64,000 bases of DNA, taken from the NCBI GenBank assembly GCA_965240325.2, contig OZ251225.1, forward strand, positions 3,472,001-3,536,000, given 5' to 3'. Shown in pieces: positions 28,331 through 39,498 of this stretch. Each line of letters opens with the position of its first letter. Position 1 is the first letter of the stretch. The position numbers were made by a program, and so were the translations under genes. The notes below the pieces were generated by a model. The model saw only the letters and a list, made by a program, of their open reading frames with translations. It searched no databases and was not told the origin of the DNA. The stretch comes from Rebecca billardiae RCC1528 (lineage: Eukaryota; Haptophyta).

Positions 28331-29244
28331 GTCAGGCCCGGCAGGCAGTAGGTACCAAGTCAAAGACGGGTGGGCATGGTGGTGCCGTCGAGGGTGTCGC
28401 CTACTTGGTCAGCAGCAGATGGATGATGATGCGATAGATATTAGTGGTTGGCCTCGCCGTTGATGTGGACTGGGTTCCCTGTTCCGAGTAAGTGGTGGAT
28501 GATGCAGCAGTACAGTAGTTGGCCTTGCTGTTGAGGATTGACTCGGACTGGTTCAGGTACTTGTGGGAGATGGTCGTGTCTCTGCTGGGCCTGGTAGTTC
28601 TGGTTGAGCTCGTCCTTCCCCCTCCCCCCCCCCCCTCCCCCAGCGTGGGTGTGGGGCAGTTCCCAGCCCCGTCCCCAGCTGGGCCTGGCCAGCCTGGCCC
28701 TGGGCCTGGGGCCCGCCTACTGGCTAGGCTGCGTTCTGCCTGCTGGGGGCTGCTGCAGAAGTCAGGGGGCCTGGCCTGGTTGCGCCCTGGCCGATGGGAC
28801 TGTGGTCTTGGTCTTGAGACTCTTAGTGTAATGGCCTTGCTGCCAGTGGTCTCCGAGATGACCCTGCCAGCTGCCCCTGCCCCTGCGGTCCGACCAGGTG
28901 CCCCTGCGGGCCTGTGGCTGCTGCCAGCCAGCTGGCCACCCGGGCCCAGGGTCCCCGGTAGTTAGCACAGACAGCCACAGGCACAGTGTCAGTGGGTGGC
29001 GTGCCCACTGACCGCTCCTCGCTGCAGTTATTCAGGCATTAATTGACGATGGCTATTTTTTTCAAAATAAACAGCAGTCGTCAGAGTACTCAGAGCAGTG
29101 GACACTGACACTGACAGACGACCGACGGACGCGGGACGGTCAGTGAGGTCACGGACGGTCCTGACTCTGACTGTCCGACGGACGGAGTCGCGACCGGAGT
29201 GTGACGGATCGACGCCGGCAATCGCGGGCAATAAGGAGCTGTCA

Positions 29245-29706
29245 CGTTAAGAAACTGGGGCTTGCTATCTGCGGATCTGGCCTAGAAACTGAGACTAGCA
29301 ATTGGCTGGTTCGCTATACGCATAGTCACACTAAGAAACTGGGACTACGACTACGTCGTCGCGGCTGACGAGTGGTCCGCCGAGGCGCAGTGCGCGGCCC
29401 GTGGGACGCGTCGCGCGGCCGGACTACGAGTATACAGGCCTGGAAGAAGTCCCGACTTCTCCTGACAACTGACTCCTGGCCAGTGCACCGCAGCATCCGC
29501 GTGCATCAGCATGCCATATTTGCTCCAAAATAGCCCAAAATGTTTCTTCGGCCTCGCCGGCCGGGCCTAAAGACTCAGCGGGGGGCTCTGCCCCCCTGCG
29601 CCCCCCGCGCGGGCGGACCTAGCTAAGATTGCTAAGAAGCTGAGACACCGTACGTTCCGTAGGCGCTCGGGCTACCGAACCGGGCTAAGAGTAAGAAACC
29701 GAGACG
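29245..29706. repeat. Interspersed short motif TAAGAAACTGRGAC, ~5 degenerate copies
   Basis: Related words occur near 29247 (TAAGAAACTGGGGCT), 29283 (TAGAAACTGAGACTA), 29331 (TAAGAAACTGGGACT), 29635 (TAAGAAGCTGAGACA) and 29692 (TAAGAAACCGAGACG). The spacing is irregular. Confidence 0.7.
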
Positions 29707-30209
29707 TAGCCGTGAGATCTCTGACTTCTGATTGCCCGCGCCTTGCAGCCTGTATCATAATAAGAGTGACGAGTGCACCGCAGACGGGCAGCGGCAGCAG
29801 CGCCAATCCGTGACTACATACAATCCGTCATCACACGACCCGATCATCTGCTGATTACTACTAAGTACTATATCATCTGATATCAGATCACGCGACGCGG
29901 ATTCACCGCCTCGGGCTAAGCCGTCACATCACTGAGTGACTGACTAGACGTCGAGTACAGTTACGCCGCCACTGCTAGTCCGAGCGAGTCATCACTCGAT
30001 CATTACAGAGTCAGTAAATAAGTAAGTGGAAAGTGGAAACGTACTCAGCCTCAGGCCGACTGACGGCGATCGACCCGGGGTGCCAATCGGTCTGTGCAAC
30101 GCCGGCACGCCCGGCAGTGGTAGCTCACCGCCGGCGCGGTCGTAACGATTGGGTCGATCGATTGATGGAGATTGGCGGCGATTCCACCGCTTCACCACTT
30201 AGCTTACAG

Positions 30210-31856
30210 CTACAGCCGATCGAAGAGCTTTGCGCGGAAGGATGCAATCGAGACAACACCCTCATCCTCGTCGCTCACCTGCTGGTACACCGCTTCCAAC
30301 TCGTCGTCACCAAACGGCGTGTTGATGGCGCGAAAGATTGATTTGAGCTGCGCGCGCGTGGGGCCGCGCGCAGGATGGCACGAGGCGCGGCGGCGCGTCC
30401 CGATCAGCCTGAATGCTGAGCCAGCTGCTGCTGTGCGCCGCTGGAGAGGCATCCGGCGGCAGGCCGGTTGTGGCGCGAGCGATCGCGCGTGCGCGCACAT
30501 TGTCGAAGGACTGCGGCTTCAGGAAGTCTCCTTCATCCAGGTTGAGCTGTGAGAAGTGCGAGGGCGCGATTACTTCGCCACCGCTCGGCTCGTTGCCGTA
30601 GTTCTGCGCGCGCGGCGGGCGGCGGCGCGGGCGCGGGGCAGATGAGCGCGTGCGCCGGCGCGGGGGCGTCCTCACGAGCAGCAGCGCGTGCGTGTGTGCA
30701 CCTGGTAGTCTGCGACCGACTTGACCGTCGGCGCCGCGATATCGGAGCGGACGTTCGGCACACCGAACGAGCGGTCGTCCGGCGGGGGCACGTTGCGCCA
30801 GCCGGGGCGCACGGTCTGGCCGAGGTCAATGTCCGGCCGCTGGTCCTCGAGGCTGTACTCGCCCTCGAGGCACTGGCGCGCGTTCCAGTCTCCGTCGCCC
30901 TTGCGCTTCGAGGGCATGCCGAAGCCCTCCTCGGGGATCGGTACGTTGTGATCGCCGTGGCCGACCGGCCGCGGCTTGCCCAGGCTCTCCACCGTCATCT
31001 CCTTGAAGTCCTCGAGCGACTTTGCGATGATCTTGGCCGGCTGCGGCACGTACGGATCCTCAGTCGGGTGCAGCGCGTAGTAGATCGCGTTGTGCTCGGT
31101 CGCGTCGCCTGGCTTGCCGAAGCGGATGGCGGCGGGGTCCAGGTCGCCGCCCGATGAGTTCCACTGGTACCCGCGTCGTCGCTGCTCCCCGGGCGCGTAC
31201 GAGGCGTGCGACCTTTTGTACTGCTCGCGCACTTCCTCTGCGATGTTCTCCGGCGGCTCGACCGGCGCGAGCAGCGTCTTGGTCGAGAGCCCGGCATAGT
31301 TGTGCGGCGTGCCCTTGCCGAACGCATCCTGACCGCTCGCGAGCCCTGGCGGCAGCTCGTGCCCGCGCTTCATCGCCACGCCCAGAGGTTCGAGCTGGGA
31401 GGACTTGTAGATGGCCTCCTTCTTGGCGATCGCGCGCTCGATCAGGTACGACGGGGGCGCCGTGGTGAGGAGCTCCTGCACGGTCGTGCCCGAGTCGCCC
31501 TTCTTGCCGTACACCGGCACACGGAGGTGGTCGGTGTCGTCCGCATACCCGGGGTGCTTCGAGATCGTGCCAGGTGCGAGGATGGACGACTTGCGCCACT
31601 TGTGGATCTCGTCGGGCGTCGCCGGGGGCGCGTTTGGCCGGAGCGAGTGGGCCGCTGACTCGTTGGGCAGGTTGGACGTGACGCCAGCGTACGGGAGCTG
31701 CGGCATGCGGTCCACTGCCTTCGCCATCGTCGGGAACTCGCTCATCCCACCCATCACGCGGTGCCGGCCCTGTCCCGTACGCTCAAACTGCACACCCAGG
31801 CCCTGCTTGGTGGCCGCTGGGGGGAACGACGAGTAACCGCGCAATCGCCAAATCAC
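30210..31856 (-). CDS. EFHB: EFHB / CFAP21, axonemal microtubule inner protein
   Basis: There are three exons, 31856-30702, 30603-30499 and 30347-30210, giving 465 residues; the introns are 98 and 151 bp (GTGCACAC and GTGCGCGC donors, both ending GCGCGCAG). EFHB signatures are present in order: TPDEIHKWRKSSILAPG, LLTTAPPSYLIERAIAKKEA, then FGVPNVRSDIAAP...VADYQ-NYGNEPSGG spliced across intron 1, and LNLDEGDFLKPQSFDN. The last exon carries a weak EF-hand-like end, LKSIFRAINTPFGDDELEAV then DEDEGVVSIASFRAKLF. The family binds inside ciliary doublet microtubules. Length is near the algal orthologues and shorter than the human protein (about 830), which has a longer N-terminus. It indicates a flagellated life stage. 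It is head-to-head with the SRPBCC gene. Confidence 0.9.
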
Positions 31857-32040
31857 AATGGCTGCCCGCGCCCCGGCCGCCTCATCGATCTCATCGATCG
31901 ACGAACTACGATTACGTCAGTCTTGTGCGCCATCTGAACGCATCAAGGTCCCGGGGCTGGGCCGGCGGACGCGGCGAAGTCATCAGTCAGCTCGGCGACT
32001 TGTCGCGGCGCCTGCAGGGAACGGCAGGTGGTGTGGCGAC
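31857..32040. promoter_or_regulatory. Shared 5' region of EFHB and SRPBCC genes
   Basis: The 184 bp between divergent start codons presumably hold both promoters. No box is recognised. Confidence 0.35.
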
Positions 32041-33762
32041 ATGCTCGCGCGGGTGGTCTCGCTCGTCTTACTAGCCATCGGCGCTTCGCATGCCCACCGG
32101 CGAGCACCGCTGCTCATGGCGCGAGCGACGCGCGCGTGCAGCAGTTCGCTCGCCCAGTCGCGTGTGCGCGCAGCACCGACCATGGGCTCCAAAGCCAATG
32201 TCGTGCGTGAGATGACGGTGCCAGTGCCCGCGAGCGAGCTGTATGGACTGCTCGCCGATTACAGCCGCTACAAGGACATCTGGCCGGGCGAATACAAATC
32301 GATCAAGGTGCTGAGCTCGAAGAGGAAGAGTGGCGGCCGCACCGAGCTCTCGACTGTTGAGTTTGAGCACGCGGCGGTGATGGGGTACTCCATGGCGTAC
32401 ACGCTGAACGTGGAGGGGACGAGTGGCAAGTCCGTACTCTGGACGCTCAACTCGTCCAAGCTCATCCTCGCCAACAAGGGCGGCTGGAAGCTGACCGACC
32501 TCGGCAACGGCACGACCAAGATCACATACGGCTGCGACGTCGAGCTCAAGGCGAACGTGCCGGGCTTCGTCACCAACTTTGTCCTGGGCCAAGCGTTCCC
32601 TAAGATGCTCAAGACGTTCGCTCGGTGCGCGCCCCGCCTCCAGTGCTACGCGCCTGCACCGCGCGAGCAAGCATCGGCGCGCGCGCACGCGCGCGCACGC
32701 GCGCTGACCGGCGCCGCCCCCCGGCGTGCACCCGCCCCGCCTCCCGCAGCTCGGCCGAGAAGGAGTGGGCGGTAATACAGGAGGAGCGGCGGAAGCGCTT
32801 CGAGCGGCCGCTCCAGGCCGCCGCCGCCTCGCTCAACTCGACCATCCGCTCGCTCGAAGCCGCCGCGGAGTCGGCCGCGCTCTCAGCCAAGACGCTCGCC
32901 AACGCGACGGTGTCCGACTTCTCAGCGCGCGTCGAGGAGAGCATCCGCACCGTCAAGTCGGCGCTGCTCTCGGCGAACCAGGCGAAGCAGGAGGTGGAGA
33001 GCCCGCAGCTCGAGTCGCTGATCGCCGACAGTGTCACGTGCGCGCCCGCGCGTGTGGCCTGTGCCCCACGACGCCCATCGCCACGCGGCCGTCGCGCGGG
33101 CGAGCGGCGAGCGCGCATGCTCAGCAGTCGCCCACGCGCGCGCGCGTCGCCACATCCGCGTGGGGTGCAGGCAACTGGACGCCGCAGCCGCGTCGCTCGT
33201 GACTCTCGCCAACTCCACCGTCGCCGATCTCTCCGCCACTATCGACGAGTCGCTTGGCGCGCTCGAGGCAGCGGCGGAGTCGGCCGCCGAGACGGCGGAC
33301 GAGCTCGCCCGAACAGCGGCCGTCCAGCTCGCCGACATGCAGGCGGGGCGCGAGCCGCAGCCGCTGGGGGCCGCGGGCAGCGCGGGGAACGCGGCGGCCG
33401 GCAGCGGCGGGAAGCAGCCGGCGGCGGGGAGCGCGGGGAAGAAGGCGGCGGGGGACGCGGCGGAGGGCGCGGGCGCGAGCGCACCTGCAGCCAGCGCCGA
33501 GGCGTCGGCGCCGTCGCGCCCGCTGGCAGTGCAGCGCGCGCTGTCCGCCGGTTGGACCGCCCTCGCCGAGGGCACGCTCACGGTGCTCGAGACGGTCGTG
33601 CCGTACACACGCCCGGCGGAGTCGCCCAAGTCGAAGCGGAAGCGCCTCGGCAAGCTGCTCGGCTTCGAGTGGACGCTGCCGGCCGAGAAGGAGAGCGACG
33701 ACGACGACTCGCCGACAAAGGATGCGAGCGCCAAGCACTCCGACGGAAGCGCAGACAAGTGA
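32041..33762 (+). CDS. SRPBCC/START-like lipid- or cofactor-binding protein with long helical tail
   Basis: There are three exons, 32041-32624, 32750-33037 and 33171-33762, giving 487 residues; the introns are 125 and 133 bp (both GTGCGCGCCC). The N-terminus is a signal-like leader (MLARVVSLVLLAIGASHAHR) followed by a basic Ser/Arg-rich stretch, consistent with a bipartite complex-plastid presequence. Residues about 58-195 form a COQ10/polyketide-cyclase-type SRPBCC domain: VVREMTVPVPASELYGLLAD, YSRYKDIWPGEYKSIKVLS, WKLTDLGNGTTKITYGCDVE, VPGFVTNFVLGQAFPKMLKT. Exons 2-3 encode Ala-rich helices with two similar units (AAAASLNSTIRSLEAAAESA; AAAASLVTLANSTVADLSAT, then GALEAAAESAAETADELART) and a basic then acidic tail. 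Ligand unknown; binding a hydrophobic molecule is typical of the fold. Confidence 0.75.
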
Positions 33763-35332
33763 GGCGGCGGCAGCAGCTGACCGGCTCGGTCCGCTGACGG
33801 CGACGCTCTGCGGCTGCTGCAGCTGCTGCAGGCATGTCCTCGGCTCCCGACCGTTGGCGAGTCGGGTCGGGGCCGGCCGGGCCTGTCCGTCAGTAGCGCA
33901 GCGACGCACGGCCCGCGCCCTGTAGGAGGCTACCGGATGGCATGCACGCCATGCGGCCCCGCCCCGGCTCGGCCGAGCTTGCTCATCAAGTTCATGGAGT
34001 TCCATATCTGTCCTGATCTGTCCGTCCCGCGCCGCGCCAACCCAAGCTGCCTCCGGCTTACCGTGTCCGTCACTCGTCAGTATCCGAGACCGCGCCGCGG
34101 TCAGAAATAATCGTCCCGACTCTCGTCGCGTTATTATAATCGCGGGCCCGCCGCGCTTATATATTGGCCAGCTTATTGGTTTTAATTCCGCAAGTGCGCC
34201 ATGGCCCATGCGGGCTGCGGCATGCCGCATGCGGCATGGGCCATTGGGCGCCGGCGTTGGCCGCCCGCGGTGCCGGCCGGCCGCTGGCGAGAGTCTGAGC
34301 GATCGAGGTCCATCAAGCACCGAGCCGCCGCCAGTGCAACTGTCACTGATGCAACTTGGACGCGTGGCAACTGGCGGTGATGATGCCTCCGAAGTGGTGA
34401 TGCATCATATCTCGGACCGCCATCATGTTAAATCGTGATCAGCCCCACCGGCCGTCTGAGTGCTGAGTCAGCTGAGTGACTCCGGGCCGGGAGCCCGGTC
34501 CGGACGTCCGGTGGCTTGCGAACCAAGCCCCCCATTGTTAAAACCCCTCGCGCGGCGAAAAGCACCGTCCCTCAGGAGTCGATGCCTTCCGGGAGCTCTT
34601 GAATACGCGTTGGCGTTGCGCGTGCGCGGGCACTCCCGGACAGCCGCCGCCAAGAAGGCCAGCCTGCGCGCGCGCTCCTCGGTCGTCCCCCGCGGCGCGT
34701 GCGCGTCGAGGCGCATGACGGGCTTTGCCGTGCACGTCGTGCCCGTGCTCGCGACTCATGCACGCCTCACGACCGAGATGCATGTCTTGCGCGCCCTCCT
34801 TTGGCTCGCACTGCGGTCTCCTCGCCGACAGCCTTGTGATCACGCGCGCCGCCATTTCAACCGGTTGCTGGCCTGCCAGCTGTCGAGCGTGTGTGTGCGG
34901 TCTGATCGATGTCGACATGGCTGCCGGCGAAGCAGTGATGTTGAGTACACCCATACCCATCTCGCAGAAGCGAAAAAGCCGACCTTTGAATGCCCCAGGG
35001 GCGCACGCGTGCCCATCACGCTCGTCGGACAGGCCTTCTCCAGAACTGCGCTTGCCATCCGGGAGGTCTCTGCGCGCGGAGAGGGCGGCGAGGGCGTCGA
35101 CGAGGCGGCGCGATTGCTGCCTACGGGCCTTCTAGCCCCCACAAAGTGCCCGCGCACGGCTGTCGCGCCCGCATGCGGCCTTGGGAGCGCTGCGCAGGGC
35201 CCTCGCGTCGCCCAGTGAACGCCATCCCGTTTCGGGGGGCTTGGTTTGCAAGCCGGTGGGCGAGTTTCCGGATTCTGCTTCTCACCGGACAAGTTCCAGA
35301 CAAGCCGCCGCGGGCAGACGTTATCCTGCACG
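33763..35332. other. 1.6-kb intergenic region with an inverted repeat pair
   Basis: No gene is firmly supported. A 21-bp word GGCTTGCGAACCAAGCCCCCC (34513-34533) recurs inverted with one mismatch at 35234-35254, enclosing about 740 bp. On the minus strand at 34716-34600 a stretch with coding-like GC-rich third positions (MRLDAHAPRGTTEERARRLA, then ECPRTRNANAYS) may be an exon of an unrecognised gene, but I find no flanking exons. Confidence 0.4.
34468..34716 (-). CDS. Possible single exon of an unrecognised gene
   Basis: This 82-codon open frame has GC-rich third positions and a helical, charged first half (TTEERARRLAFLAAAVREC). Its end (RAPGPESLS) looks like ordinary intergenic DNA. It lies inside the interval bounded by the 21-bp inverted repeats. 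I recognise no family and cannot connect it to other exons. It may equally be a gene relic. Confidence 0.2.
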   Translation of the reverse strand: MRLDAHAPRGTTEERARRLAFLAAAVRECPRTRNANAYSRAPGRHRLLRDGAFRRARGFNNGGLGSQATGRPDRAPGPESLS

Positions 35333-36223
35333 ATGGTGTGTGCTGCTCGCTGTGGGCGGCCCACGGCAGGGCCGTGCCCCTTGGCGCGCGTGCGCGCCGC
35401 CATCGCACTAAAGGCTGACCGCTCGGTGCGCGTATCCCGTGCGCTGTGCAGACGACCTGCAAGGACGCGCTGAAGAAGCTGCAAGAGACGCTCGAGGAGG
35501 GGCAGAAGGTGGAGGAGCTCGAGGATGTGCGGCTGTGCATGGTCCCGTGGCAGATGCCGCTCATCACAAAGATGGACGGCTCTCTGGGCACGCTGAAGAA
35601 GTGCAAGCACCTACGCCTGTCGAGTAACCAGATCGACCGCATTGGCAGCGTGGCGGGCTTGGGTGCGTGCTGTAACGCCACGCGCGCCCGCGCCTCTCGC
35701 TGGCGCTCACAGCAAACGTCTGCGCGCGCCGCGTGCGGTGTCACAGAGAGCCTCGAGATCCTCTCGCTCGCGCGGAACCAGCTGAAGAAGATCGAGAACC
35801 TGGACCCGGTGACCTCGACGCTCAAGCAGCTGTGGATCTCGTACAACAACATCGTCGGCCTGAGCGGCATCGAGAAGCTGCAGAACCTCGAGGTGCTGTA
35901 CATGTCCAACAACAAGGTGCACGACATCAAGGAGGTCGAGCGGCTGCAGGCGCTGCCCAAGCTCACAGAGTTCCTCTTCCACGGGAACACGTGGCACACG
36001 CGCTTCCTGTCCGAGGGCAACGACGACAGGGAGTACAGGCTGGAGATCCTCAAGCGGTGCGCGCCATGCGGCCCGAGCTTGCCCGGCGCCAAAGCCGGCG
36101 CACTGACCGGCGCGTGCGCTCGCGCGGTGCCATCGTGTCCCACGCAGGCTGCCAAATCTGAAGATCTTGGACGGCGTTCACGTGGAGGACGAGGAGCGCG
36201 CCGAAGCACAAGGCAGATCATGA
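35333..36223 (+). CDS. DNAL1: Axonemal dynein light chain 1 (LC1), leucine-rich repeat protein
   Basis: The model has four exons: 35333-35335 (just ATG), 35452-35662, 35747-36056 and 36148-36223; it gives 199 residues, matching LC1 of Chlamydomonas (198) and human (190). LRR steps are clear: ITKMDGSLGTLKKCKHLRLS, SNQIDRIGSVAGL, ESLEILSLARNQLKKIENL, LKQLWISYNNIVGLSGIEKL, LEVLYMSNNKVHDIKEVERL, and LPNLKILDGVHV near the end. LC1 binds the motor head of the outer-arm gamma heavy chain and microtubules, tuning flagellar beating. Exons 2-4 are certain from splice phases and alignment. Exon 1 is inferred: LC1 proteins start a few residues before TTCKDAL, and ATG at 35333 is followed directly by GTGTGTGC. 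The first loop before LPNLK is longer than usual (GNTWHTRFLSEGNDDREYR). Confidence 0.9.
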
Positions 36224-36753
36224 GCCGTGCCTGGGGAAGCAGCCCGTCCGCATGGCCTCATCGTCGCACGTGTGGTGCTCGCAGCCTCGAGTGTGGCCCC
36301 TGCTCGCACGTGCCCAAGCAATGCCGCTCCGACCGACGGCGGGGCACAGCCACTCGCCTGCTGCACCATTCGGGGCTGCGCATGTTGGTGGATGCCTTGT
36401 GCAGTGTGCACCGTGATAGCGATGCTACCCTCGCCATGGCGTCGGCAAGCCTCTACAGATGGTCGTGATAGTCAGACTATCATCTTTAGGACCGGTCCCA
36501 CGCCCCTCTGGCCTCTGTCACGGAGCAGCATGGTAACAAGCTCCGTGAGCCAGCCGCAGCTGTTTCACTCAAGCCGCCGCGAGCCGGAACAACGGCCCGC
36601 AATCACCGGGCCAATATTCGCGTCACACGGGAGCGAATAGAAAAGTTTCCGGCAAGTTCGGCTTCGGTGGTCGGCGGCGGCAGCTGCCAGCGCCAACTGC
36701 ACCGCGTGGCGGACGCCCGGCTTGTGCCGAGCAGAGTCAAAGCTTTCGCAAGC
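36224..36753. other. Intergenic, nothing recognised
   Basis: About 530 bp between two plus-strand genes. It is of mixed composition and I see no gene or repeat. Confidence 0.4.
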
Positions 36754-37775
36754 ATGGGGGCCGTGCCATTCTGGTGGGGCGGTATGGCGGCTTTCGCGAG
36801 CGCCTTCTTCTTCATCCTCGGCTTCTTCCTGCAGCTTCTCTGGGCGAGCGGGGCGGCGACAACGGAGCCGTCGCCGTGGCCAATGCAGAACCCGGGTGGG
36901 GACACGCACGCCGCCTACACGCGGTTCGTCGGGATGGACGTTGAGTTCATCAAGCAGATGTGGCGGTACCGTGCGTCCCTTGCAAACCTCGAGATCGCAG
37001 CCGATCTCGTCCTCGCCATCGCATTCTTCCTGCAGGTCGGCGCGGTCGCCGCGCTCGGCGACCTGTTTGAAAAGCAGCTGGGCGGCCACAAGGGTGGCAA
37101 GGCAATGCTCTTGCCCTCCTTCGTCTTCTGCGCCGTTCTCGTCGTGCTGGAGCTGACCTTCAGCGCAGGGACTGCGACCACGACCGCGTGGCTCGCCCGG
37201 GAGTGGATCGAGCGCGAGCACGAGATGACTGTCACGGATGACATGGTGCGTGTGCGAGCGGGGCGCGCCGTGCCGACGGGGGTGAGCGCCGCCCGGCTCG
37301 AACGCGGCCTGACCCTGCGCCCATGGCGTCCCGCGTCACCCGCCTGCAGTGGCGCTCGCTGGAGATCAGCAACTTGCTCTCCGAGTCGCGTGGCATCTGG
37401 ACGTTCGCGATGGAGTGGTTCTTCCTCGCGACCGGCATGTGCTCTGCCGCGTACCTCAACAAGAAGGCGGGCACGTTTGGCACGCTCTTCACCGTGCTCT
37501 CGCTCGTGATCGTGTTCATGTGCATCTTCGGCTTCACTGCGGAGGTGGCACGGCTGAGGTTCTGGATGGTCGCCACCCAGATCAACATCGCCGTGGCCGT
37601 GCTGGTGGGCCTGCTGATGCTCCCCGTGTGGCTCGTGTGGCTTGGGTTCAAGCTGAAGGCGATGCCCGCGCAGGAGGCGTCTGATCGCTTCCAGGCGGCC
37701 TTTGACGGGCAGCACAGCGCCAACGAGGTGCACCACTCGCCTGCCGGCCAGGGGAATGAACTCTCCCACCTATGA
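36754..37775 (+). CDS. Unrecognised six-helix membrane protein
   Basis: There are two exons, 36754-37245 and 37350-37775, giving 305 residues; the 104-bp intron runs from GTGCGTGTGC to CGCCTGCAG and joins TVTDDM to WRSLEIS. About six hydrophobic helices are visible: FASAFFFILGFFLQLLWASG; LVLAIAFFLQVGAVAALGDL; MLLPSFVFCAVLVVLELTF; WTFAMEWFFLATGMCSAAYL; LFTVLSLVIVFMCIFGF; INIAVAVLVGLLMLPVWLVW. A conserved-looking soluble loop contains YTRFVGMDVEFIKQMWRYR. The C-terminus is hydrophilic and His-rich. I do not recognise a family. The start is placed at the ATG before the first helix; the frame is open upstream to 36667. It may be a transporter or organiser protein; no function is claimed. Confidence 0.7.
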
Positions 37776-39498
37776 GGCGTCCTTCTCGCGCGAGGGCCTC
37801 CAACAAGCTTGGAAGTGGCCACCGGCCTCCCTCCTGCCCTCCAGGGCCGTGCAGTGATGTGCCGGCCTCGTCGTCTCACGTCCATTCGTCATCCGCCGCG
37901 CCGCACGTGGTCACGGGTCAGCGGTGCTGCCAACTTGTGGCTGCTTGTGCCTTGCTGCGGCGGCGCACGGAACTTTCATCGTCAGTCCCCGAGTCGTGGC
38001 GGTGAGCGACTGAGCGCAGCCTGGCCCCAACCTTTGTCAGACTTTGGCTGCGGCTCATCTCGCGGCTTAATCACGCAAGCGGTGAGTCACCGCTCATGCC
38101 GCCGATGCGGCGCGTGACGCCGGCCACGCGGCATGCCGGACTCCCGCGGACTCCGGAGTCGCCGGAGTCCGCGACGAATGACTCGTCGGGCGCAGTGACC
38201 GTACCGGCCGAACATCCGAACATATATGTATTGACGAATGACGAATTTAGCAGCGACACTCCGACACTAGTGTGACTGAGTGAGACTGTCGAGTTAGTGT
38301 CGGTCCGATTTCCGTGACCGTGACGCCATATATTTTCCGTGCAATTGATGATGATGATTAAATATAATGTATCTGAAAATCTGTAACACAGTGACGACGA
38401 ACTATCAATATATATGTGTGTGTGATGTATATGTCTGGGCTGATGATGATCATCATCAGCTAGACTGTGAATGCTCCGATATATATATATTGTGATATAT
38501 CCCCGGGAGGCGGGACCGGGTCCGGGAGCGTGTCTGTGCATGAGTGAGACGACCGAGACTCACGGCGAGAGTTCAATTCAGACCGCGAGCGCCAGTACGG
38601 ACTACGGACATAACTACGGTCTACGGACTACGGAGTAGTGACAGCCGATAGCCGCCCGATATATTATAGGCGATATGAATTCAGATCGATAATTTCATCA
38701 CAGATCACTTTCCTCGGAGTGACAGTGACGAGTACGAGTACTAATTTCATCACTTTCCTCGGAGTGACAGTGAAGATCAAACTCGGAGTGAAGTTACAGT
38801 ATCATACTAGATACGGTTAGCTTACGGTTAGTTAGGCGCCAGTAGCGGTAACAATATACTTTATTTATTTAATAATATATATAATAATAAATACAGTAGC
38901 TTTTAAAGTAATTAACATACGCGCACACTTATACTGTCTATCTAGTTACTACTAGTACTAGTATACCCGGACTACCCGGTTACGGTCGGTTTCGGAACGA
39001 CAACTGAGTTCGCGGGACGGCGTCAGGCCGCACTGACACTGTCATTGTATGAGGCAGTAAGCTAGTAGCTATTAAATTAACGACACTCATGACCAACCGA
39101 GCTCCGAGGGAAGCTGTGGAGTGTGGACGCGCCGTCGCCAGAGTGATCCGGTTTGTTTGGAGGCCGAGGGCATGTGCGACGGGGGGTAAGCTACGGGCGC
39201 GGAGGCGTACGGTAGCCACGTCCGCATTCTGACGAGGGCGAGTGGGCGAGTCGAAGAGCGGGGCGCAGAGAGCGAGATGAGGACGGAGGAGGGCGGGAGC
39301 CGCGCGCAGGCGGCCGCGCCGGCGGTGGGGAGCTGATGCGAGCTGCTGGCAGCTCGATGGTCGGAGCCGGTGGGGCAGTCGGGCGGCCCGCGGGCGGCGT
39401 GCGCGCGCGCGTGCATGCGCGCGGGCCGGCGGCGCGCGAGGCGTGCGTGCGGTCGACGCCTCGAGCGCGGCGCCGGCCCGCCCGCGCCGCGGCAGCGC
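37776..39498. other. 1.7-kb intergenic region, AT-rich with short duplications
   Basis: This lies between the 3' end of the membrane-protein gene and the 3' end of the RCC1-BTB gene. Around 38690-38790 a block beginning AATTTCATCA and ending CGGAGTGACAGTGA occurs twice in tandem; the first copy carries a seven-base insertion (CAGATCA). ACGGACTACGGA-like words cluster at 38597-38637. The part from about 39080 on is GC-rich 3' flank. No gene is supported. Confidence 0.5.

Larger units (their letters stand above)
27702..30209. other. 2.5-kb intergenic region rich in repeats
   Basis: No gene is supported. It contains a (GGCC)n-like block (CGGCCGGCCGGCC, about 27783-27845), a dispersed repeat (28187-28330), a C-run with Pro/Gly-coding open frames near 28617-28760 that looks like biased DNA rather than a gene, a set of TAAGAAACTGGGAC-like words (29245-29706), and a hairpin of GGGGGGCTCTGCCCCCC type near 29580. 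Confidence 0.5.

Noticed and set aside
28519-28965. Open frame with Pro/Gly/Leu-rich product
   Set aside because: It spans a C-run and biased DNA; no domain, no family and no neighbouring exon supports it.
34840-36221. Minus-strand open frames opposite LC1
   Set aside because: They are antisense to the LRR exons, with composition explained by the plus-strand gene.
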